Translations under genes and position numbers: made by a program | Source of the DNA: Candidatus Paceibacter sp. | GTDB lineage: Bacteria; Patescibacteriota; Patescibacteriia; SG8-24; DYFX01 | DNA: 10,164 nt | Reading direction: 5' to 3' | NCBI GenBank assembly: GCA_020724945.1 | Contig: DYFX01000039.1 | Location: forward strand, 1,434 to 11,597 | Notes under the pieces: generated by a model | Seen by the model: the letters and a program-made list of their open reading frames with translations, nothing else | What the model was told of the DNA's origin: nothing | Databases searched by the model: none | In this document: in pieces, positions 6,427 to 10,164 of the stretch | Layout: every line of letters starts with the position of its first letter | Numbering within the stretch: position 1 is the first letter of the stretch

Positions 6427-6450
6427 AAAAAGCCCCACAAGGGGCTTTTT
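6427..6450 (+). terminator. Intrinsic terminator of the galU / solute-binding protein operon
   Basis: AAAAAGCCCC (6427-6436) pairs perfectly with GGGGCTTTTT (6441-6450) around a 4-nt loop, 3 bases after the stop codon. The A and T runs make it potentially bidirectional. It separates the operon from the pilin promoter that begins 9 bases later. Confidence 0.95.
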
Positions 6451-6458
6451 CCTTTTTA

Positions 6459-6467
6459 TGCTACAAT
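6459..6467 (+). promoter_or_regulatory. Extended -10 promoter of the pilin operon, near-leaderless
   Basis: TGC-TACAAT is an extended -10 with five of six consensus bases directly after the terminator. The -35 region falls in the terminator stem and has no match. Initiation about 7 bases on (6474-6475) leaves only 2-3 bases before the ATG at 6477, and there is no Shine-Dalgarno site. The arrangement parallels the galU promoter. Confidence 0.65.
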
Positions 6468-6476
6468 AGGCCCACT

Positions 6477-7130
6477 ATGAAGCGCTTCCTCCGGTCCGTC
6501 CTCCCGGTCCTCCTGGTCCTCGCCCCCGCGGCCGCCCAGGCGCAGATCAAGCTGCTCCCTCCCTGCACGGCCACCGGGAACTGCGGCATCGGCGACATCC
6601 TGGTCGTCTTCGTCAACCTGGCCGAGTTCCTGCTCGGCATCGTCGGCGCGGTCGCCCTCGGCTACTTCGTCTACGGCGGTTTCGTCTTCATCCTCTCCCG
6701 CGGCAACAAGGGCGAGGTCGATCGCGCCTTCGGCATCCTCCGGAGCGCGGCCATCGGCATCTTCATCATCTTCCTCTCCGGCGTCTTCGTCCGCTTCACG
6801 ACCCAGGCGCTCACGGGTGGCCAGTCGCGGATCCCGACCGTCGGCGAGACCTGCGTCTCCTCCTCGCAGACGAGCGCGGCGTCCGGCGACGGTATCTGGG
6901 TCCTGCTCCCCGGCGGCAACGACATCCCGGAAGGCCTCTATTGCATGAAGAAGGAGGAAGCCGCGACCAAGGCCGGAGACGATTGCCTCAACCTGAACGC
7001 CGAACTCGAGCGGCGCGGCCGGAAGACCGAGTACTCCTGCGTCGATGTGAACACCGTGAAGGACGGCAGCTGCGTCCGAGGTCTCTGCTCGAAGCTCCCG
7101 GCGCAGTTCGCCTGCTGCATCTCCCAATAA
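6477..7130 (+). CDS. Pilin-like secreted protein with cysteine-rich C-terminal domain (T4SS_pilin/VirB2-TrbC-like)
   Basis: This 217-residue protein opens the pilin array. It has a signal peptide (residues 1-22) with a likely cut in AQA|Q, a short N-terminal part with C30 and C36, and then the two-helix module: helix about 47-72 ending in VYGGFVFILSRG, a charged turn (GNKGEVDRAFG) and helix about 89-107. Unlike the smaller paralogs it continues for about 110 residues after the second helix, with eight cysteines from C126 to a CC pair near the end, suggesting a disulfide-stabilised domain. The GTG at 6420 is in frame but lies before the terminator and promoter, so ATG 6477 is chosen. It is probably a minor, anchoring or tip-type subunit. 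The family call comes from the module pattern, and the role of the Cys-rich tail is unknown. Confidence 0.83.
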   Translation: MKRFLRSVLPVLLVLAPAAAQAQIKLLPPCTATGNCGIGDILVVFVNLAEFLLGIVGAVALGYFVYGGFVFILSRGNKGEVDRAFGILRSAAIGIFIIFLSGVFVRFTTQALTGGQSRIPTVGETCVSSSQTSAASGDGIWVLLPGGNDIPEGLYCMKKEEAATKAGDDCLNLNAELERRGRKTEYSCVDVNTVKDGSCVRGLCSKLPAQFACCISQ

Positions 7131-7139
7131 GCACGCCGT

Positions 7140-8261
7140 ATGCGACGCATCACCCTCTCCCTGCTGGCCGCCTTCCTTGTCGTTCAGGCTCTCGTCTTCC
7201 CGCTTCCGGCGGAGGCGGCGCTTCCGGCGGAGGCTGAAGCGCTCTGGAACAAGGTCGAGGCGGACTACATCGAAGTCAAGGACTATTTCGATTCCCAGGA
7301 GCGGGCGGATTTCTCCCAGTTCTTCGACAAGGACGGCCAGATCGCGCGCGGCCTCTCGTACAGCGCGGCCGTCATCATCGCGAACGCGGAATCGAACAAC
7401 CCCTCCGGCATGTCCTCGCCGGCGCCCGGTGAACCCGGGAAGACGCGCCGGCAGGTCATCAACGACTGGATGGCGCTGTGCCTGGAGATGGACAAGGCGA
7501 TCCCGAAATGGGGCGAGTCCATCAGGCTCATGCGCGAGCTGCTCGATCTCCGCCTCCAGAAAGATCCGAATTGGGATTATCGCCAGTACATCGATCTCGG
7601 CACGCCGAGCCTGGCGCTCAACGACATGTTCTTCTACATCCTCGGCCGCGGACCGGTGGTCGACGGATACGCGACCGGCGGCGCCTGCACCATCGCGGCC
7701 GTCAACGCGATCCTGACGGCCGTCGGGAGCGACGGCGGCGGGGAGATCTTCCCTTACCCGGCCGGTCCCATCACCTCTTCCCTCAAGAGCGGCCGGTGCT
7801 TCTATGTCGTCCCGGAGTGCCAGCCGGCCTTCAGGATGACCTGGACCCCTTCGCCGTCGTCGGACACCGCCTCGCTGATCCTGAACTCCACCGCCAAGGC
7901 CGGTTCGTTCGTCCTGCAGCTGGAGGAAACGCTCGCCAAGGAGCGCGCGGAGTCGCCGGCACCGGCCAATCCGAACCCCGTCAAGGGGAACTACGGCAGT
8001 TCGGTCATTTCGCTCCCGCTCCCCCTCTCCAACATCTCCGTCTCCGGCGTCGTCGGCCGCATCATCAACACGCTGATCGGCGTCGTCGGCGCCATCGCGC
8101 TCCTGATGTTCGTCTGGGGCGGCGCCCAATGGATGCTGGCCGCCGGCAACACCGAGCAGGTGGCCAAGGCCAAGAAGACCATCGTCTGGTCGGTGCTCGG
8201 CCTGCTCGCCATCTTCAGCTCCTACGCCATCTTGAGCCTCGTCATCAACGCCCTGAAGTAG
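7140..8261 (+). CDS. Pilin-like protein with large N-terminal exported domain
   Basis: This 373-residue protein has a signal peptide (residues 1-26, AEA|A) and about 270 residues of exported domain that I do not recognise. That domain holds four cysteines (in ALCLEM, GGACTIA, SGRCFY and PECQPA), sufficient for two disulfides, and a Pro/Ala-rich linker near residues 275-290. The C-terminal 76 residues (about 298-373) are the same two-helix module as the neighbouring small pilins: first helix ending in FVWGGAQWMLAAGN, charged EQVAKAKK, second helix ending in VINALK. The fusion suggests a specialised subunit displayed on or anchored with the pilus. It starts 9 bases after the previous stop without a Shine-Dalgarno site and ends 3 bases before the next gene. 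Confidence 0.82.
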   Translation: MRRITLSLLAAFLVVQALVFPLPAEAALPAEAEALWNKVEADYIEVKDYFDSQERADFSQFFDKDGQIARGLSYSAAVIIANAESNNPSGMSSPAPGEPGKTRRQVINDWMALCLEMDKAIPKWGESIRLMRELLDLRLQKDPNWDYRQYIDLGTPSLALNDMFFYILGRGPVVDGYATGGACTIAAVNAILTAVGSDGGGEIFPYPAGPITSSLKSGRCFYVVPECQPAFRMTWTPSPSSDTASLILNSTAKAGSFVLQLEETLAKERAESPAPANPNPVKGNYGSSVISLPLPLSNISVSGVVGRIINTLIGVVGAIALLMFVWGGAQWMLAAGNTEQVAKAKKTIVWSVLGLLAIFSSYAILSLVINALK

Positions 8262-8264
8262 CCT

Positions 8265-8621
8265 ATGCGCCGCCTTCTCGTCCTCCTTCCTCTCCTCCTG
8301 CTCCTGGCGGCACCCGTCGCGACGCAGGCCCAGTCGGCGACCGGATCGGATCGCACCGTCCAGCTCGTCAATCCGTTGGGCACCGCCAGCGTCCCGCAGC
8401 TGATCGCCAACATCATCAAGGCGGCGGTCGGCGTCGTCGGCGCGTTCGCGCTCCTGGTCTTCGTTTACGGTGGATTTCTTTGGTTGACCTCGGGTGGCGA
8501 GGCTGGTAAAGTTCAGCAAGGCAAAGACGCGATGAAATGGGCCGTCGTCGGCCTTCTCGTCGTCTTCTCCAGTTATGCGCTCGTCAGTTTCGTCCTCAGC
8601 GCCCTCACCAAGGTAACGTAA
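8265..8621 (+). CDS. Small pilin-like protein (T4SS_pilin/VirB2-TrbC-like)
   Basis: This 118-residue protein has a very hydrophobic signal peptide (residues 1-22, TQA|Q) and a mature part of about 96 residues. The two-helix module runs from about residue 43: helix one ends in FVYGGFLWLTSGGE, then KVQQGKDAMK, and helix two ends in VSFVLSALTKVT. This is the form expected of a VirB2/TrbC-like subunit, which sits in the membrane before pilus assembly. The ATG is 3 bases after the previous stop and has no Shine-Dalgarno site, so coupling is likely. The last third of the gene is locally AT-richer than its surroundings and appears to contain a promoter for the next gene. Confidence 0.88.
   Translation: MRRLLVLLPLLLLLAAPVATQAQSATGSDRTVQLVNPLGTASVPQLIANIIKAAVGVVGAFALLVFVYGGFLWLTSGGEAGKVQQGKDAMKWAVVGLLVVFSSYALVSFVLSALTKVT
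8484..8512 (+). promoter_or_regulatory. Candidate intragenic promoter for the 130-aa pilin gene
   Basis: TTGACC (8484-8489, five of six) is followed after 17 bases by TAAAGT (8507-8512, four of six), inside the coding sequence of the preceding pilin gene. The codons here (TTTCTTTGGTTGACC...GGTAAAGTT) are AT-richer than the rest of that gene. Initiation near 8519 would give a leader of about 128 nt before the ATG at 8647. Confidence 0.45.
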
Positions 8622-8629
8622 CCATCGTG

Positions 8630-8640
8630 AAAGGAGGTGA
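8630..8640 (+). promoter_or_regulatory. Very strong Shine-Dalgarno site
   Basis: AAAGGAGGTGA is a near-complete complement of the usual 3' end of bacterial 16S rRNA. It lies 6 bases upstream of the ATG at 8647. None of the other plus-strand genes in the window has a site of this kind, so it marks the following gene as strongly translated. Confidence 0.92.
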
Positions 8641-8646
8641 CTTGAA

Positions 8647-9039
8647 ATGACGAAAAAGACCTTCGTGAAAGGTTTGATCAGCGCGACAATGGTCGCGTCG
8701 ATGGCTCTCCCCATGGTCGCCATGGCTCAGAGCGGCCAAGTGACCGCGAACGAGCTCCTGCCGACGGAGATCGGTACGAACATCGGTACGGGTACGACCG
8801 ACATCCGTATCACCATCGCCCGTATCATCCGCACGGCCATGAGCCTCCTGGGCATCATCGCCGTTCTGATCATCCTCTACGGCGGCTTCAAATGGATGAC
8901 CGCCGCGGGATCCGATGAAGCGGTCGGCGACGCCAAGAAGATCATCACCGCCGGTATCATCGGCCTGGTCATCATCCTGACCGCCTACGCCATCGCCTCG
9001 TTCGTGATCAACAGCCTCGTGACCGCCACCTCGGCGTAG
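8647..9039 (+). CDS. Small pilin-like protein, candidate major subunit
   Basis: This 130-residue protein has a signal peptide (residues 1-27, AMA|Q) and a mature part of about 103 residues with the array's two-helix module. The first helix, from about residue 53, ends in ILYGGFKWMTAAGS, followed by DEAVGDAKK, and the second helix ends in YAIASFVINSLVTATSA. Several features single it out: a perfect ribosome site, a likely own promoter inside the upstream gene, more GGT and CGT codons than its neighbours (a bias usual in highly expressed genes), and a stable hairpin just after the stop. I infer that it is the most abundant pilin of the set. The function is assigned from the family pattern, not from any catalytic residue. 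Confidence 0.9.
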   Translation: MTKKTFVKGLISATMVASMALPMVAMAQSGQVTANELLPTEIGTNIGTGTTDIRITIARIIRTAMSLLGIIAVLIILYGGFKWMTAAGSDEAVGDAKKIITAGIIGLVIILTAYAIASFVINSLVTATSA

Positions 9040-9051
9040 ACGACCCTTCCG

Positions 9052-9072
9052 CGCCCCGACCCCGTCGGGGCG
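9052..9072 (+). other. Stable intercistronic hairpin without T tract
   Basis: CGCCCCGAC (9052-9060) and GTCGGGGCG (9064-9072) form a perfect 9-bp GC stem with a 3-nt loop, 12 bases after the stop of the 130-aa pilin gene. The bases that follow (TCACAAGG) are not a T run, so it is a poor intrinsic terminator. An mRNA-stabilising or partial-readthrough element at the end of a strongly expressed gene fits better. Confidence 0.7.
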
Positions 9073-9106
9073 TCACAAGGTCCGCCTGCTCCCCTCTCAC
9101 ATCACT

Positions 9107-9535
9107 ATGCGTCTCAAGCGCCACCTGTTCCCCGCGGCGTTCGCGGCCGTCGCGCTCGCGCTCGTCGTCGCCCCGGATGCCCTGGCCCAGAATTTCGGCC
9201 TGGACACCGCCGCCGGCAGCACGATCCCGAAGACCAAGGATATCGCCGCCATCATCGGCCGCATCCTCCGCGTCGCGCTCTCGTTCGTCGGTACGCTGTT
9301 CCTTCTTCTCATGGTCTACGCCGGCTTCCTCTGGATGACGGCCCGCGGCGATTCGAAGAAGGTCGACCAGGCCAAGCAGCTCATCACCGGCGCCATCATC
9401 GGCGTGCTCATCATCGCCAGCGCCTACGCCCTTACGAGCTTCGTGCTCACGGCGGTGACGGGCACGGGCGACGCCGGCGCGCCTGCGGAAGCGCCTGCGG
9501 AGGGACCGGTCACGGACCCTTCAGAAGTCCCCTGA
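9107..9535 (+). CDS. Small pilin-like protein with acidic Pro/Ala tail
   Basis: This 142-residue protein has a signal peptide (residues 1-27, ALA|Q) and the common two-helix module: helix one ends in MVYAGFLWMTARGD, then SKKVDQAKQ, and helix two ends in YALTSFVLTAVTG. It carries an extra tail of about 25 residues after the second helix, APAEAPAEGP-like and acidic, that the other small pilins lack. The leader between the previous gene and this ATG is 67 bases, holds the GC hairpin at 9052-9072, and shows neither a Shine-Dalgarno site nor a convincing promoter. It is very similar to the next gene around the helix-turn region, which suggests tandem duplication. Confidence 0.88.
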   Translation: MRLKRHLFPAAFAAVALALVVAPDALAQNFGLDTAAGSTIPKTKDIAAIIGRILRVALSFVGTLFLLLMVYAGFLWMTARGDSKKVDQAKQLITGAIIGVLIIASAYALTSFVLTAVTGTGDAGAPAEAPAEGPVTDPSEVP

Positions 9536-9538
9536 CCT

Positions 9539-9919
9539 ATGAGAACCATCCGCCACATCGCATCGTCCCTCGCCCTTTGGCTGATCTATGTGCCCGTCGC
9601 GTACGCGCAAGACCTCGGATCGGGCACCCTGCAGCAGGTCGCCGGACAGGCGAACATCAAGACCGAAGCGACGCTGCCCGTCATCATCGGCAACCTCGTC
9701 AGGATCTTCATCGGCCTGCTCGGCATCATCTTCCTCCTGCTCACGATCTACGCCGGATTCCTCTACCTGACGGCGCGCGGCGATTCGGAGAAGGTCGAGC
9801 ACGCCAAGGAGACGCTCCAGCACGGCGTCATCGGTCTCGTCATCATCTCCGCCGCCTACGCCATCGCCTCGTTCGTCATCAACGCGCTGACGGCCACGAC
9901 GCAAGCGACCGGATCCTAA
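9539..9919 (+). CDS. Small pilin-like protein (T4SS_pilin/VirB2-TrbC-like)
   Basis: This 126-residue protein has a signal peptide (residues 1-23, AYA|Q) and the two-helix module: first helix ends in TIYAGFLYLTARGD, then SEKVEHAKE, and the second helix ends in YAIASFVINALTATTQATGS. It starts 3 bases after the preceding stop without a ribosome site, so coupled translation is likely. It shares long nearly identical DNA stretches with the genes on either side of the hairpin (helix-turn region with 9107-9535, end of helix two with 8647-9039), consistent with tandem duplication or gene conversion. Confidence 0.88.
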   Translation: MRTIRHIASSLALWLIYVPVAYAQDLGSGTLQQVAGQANIKTEATLPVIIGNLVRIFIGLLGIIFLLLTIYAGFLYLTARGDSEKVEHAKETLQHGVIGLVIISAAYAIASFVINALTATTQATGS

Positions 9920-9942
9920 CATCGAGATTCACTCATATCCTT

Positions 9943-10164
9943 ATGAAGAGACTCATCCTCGGCTTCCTCTCGCTCATGACCGCCGGCCAGATGGCGCTCG
10001 TCGCCCTGCCCGTCGGCGCGCAAGGCTTCGACCCCTCGACCGGAAACGCCCTCTCGGGCCTCGAGGCGACGAACCTCGGCAACGGCCAGGGCGCCGCGCA
10101 GGCCGGCAGCCAGCTCCCGATCCTGATCGGACGCATCATCCGCACGATCCTCGGTCTCCTCGGC
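9943..10164 (+). CDS. Pilin-like protein, 3'-truncated by window
   Basis: An open frame starts at ATG 9943 and runs to the window end (74 codons). It encodes a signal peptide MKRLILGFLSLMTAGQ... with a likely cut at VGA|Q (about residue 26), a Gly/Asn/Gln-rich segment of about 30 residues, and then LPILIGRIIRTILGLLG, which matches the beginning of the first helix of the neighbouring pilins (compare IAAIIGRILRVALSFVG). The rest of the module should lie just past the window. It is the seventh consecutive member of the array. No Shine-Dalgarno site precedes it in the 23-base gap. Confidence 0.8.
   Translation, partial: MKRLILGFLSLMTAGQMALVALPVGAQGFDPSTGNALSGLEATNLGNGQGAAQAGSQLPILIGRIIRTILGLLG

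Noticed and set aside
6456..8723. A 755-codon minus-strand open frame opposite the first pilin genes
   Set aside because: Its composition (Asp, Glu, Arg, Gly, Val low-complexity) is what the complement of GC-rich coding DNA gives, whereas the plus strand has signal peptides and repeated conserved modules.
9052..9072. Hairpin as an intrinsic terminator
   Set aside because: There is no T run after the stem, and same-strand pilin genes continue immediately, so it is listed as a structural element instead.
9933..9942. A -10 element (TATCCT, 9936-9941) for the last pilin gene
   Set aside because: It would end one base before the ATG, which is too close for initiation upstream of the start codon, and there is no -35.
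1..10164. CRISPR array, insertion sequence or UGA recoding
   Set aside because: There are no regularly spaced direct repeats, no transposase or terminal inverted repeats, and TGA functions as a normal stop in at least four clear genes.

Overview
The window reads as a chromosomal piece of a GC-rich member of the Candidatus Patescibacteria (CPR). I infer this from the downstream array of small secreted two-helix proteins of the T4SS_pilin/VirB2-TrbC-like type, which that group typically carries in multiple copies, together with compact gene packing and sparse use of Shine-Dalgarno sites. TGA ends several genes and the standard bacterial code reads well throughout, so the UGA-recoding lineages (Gracilibacteria, Absconditabacteria) are unlikely. 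The lineage is not placed further than this.

Layout. (1) 1-2584, plus strand: the last codons of a probable glycosyltransferase, then two overlapping multi-membrane proteins of the O-antigen ligase/polymerase (Wzy/WaaL) family. This is a surface-polysaccharide module. (2) 2581-2882: a promoter overlapping the stop codon of the second Wzy-like gene, a strongly structured stretch of about 145 nt, tRNA-Ser(CGA) with encoded CCA, and an intrinsic terminator. (3) 2889-4121, minus strand: two unrecognised cytoplasmic proteins (261 and 114 aa), each with its own Shine-Dalgarno site, candidate promoter and intrinsic terminator, so probably two single-gene units. (4) 4142-6450, plus strand: galU (UDP-glucose pyrophosphorylase) followed one base later by a lipoprotein-type sugar-binding protein, closed by a strong terminator. 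No ABC permease or ATPase is nearby. (5) 6459-10164, plus strand: an extended -10 promoter and at least seven consecutive genes that each encode a signal peptide and the same two-helix pilin-like module. The first adds a cysteine-rich tail, the second a large N-terminal exported domain, and the rest are minimal pilins. The last runs off the window.

Function. GalU supplies UDP-glucose, which fits the glycosyltransferase/Wzy module as a cell-surface glycan pathway. The pilin array is presumably the extracytoplasmic part of a type IV secretion/conjugation-like or DNA-uptake apparatus, whose VirB4/VirB6-like partners would lie outside the window. Within the array, the 130-aa gene at 8647 stands out. 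It has a perfect Shine-Dalgarno site, an apparent promoter inside the preceding gene, codons typical of high expression and a stable hairpin just after its stop. It is the best candidate for the major subunit. Most other plus-strand genes start without a Shine-Dalgarno site, either by coupling to the gene in front or from transcripts that appear leaderless.
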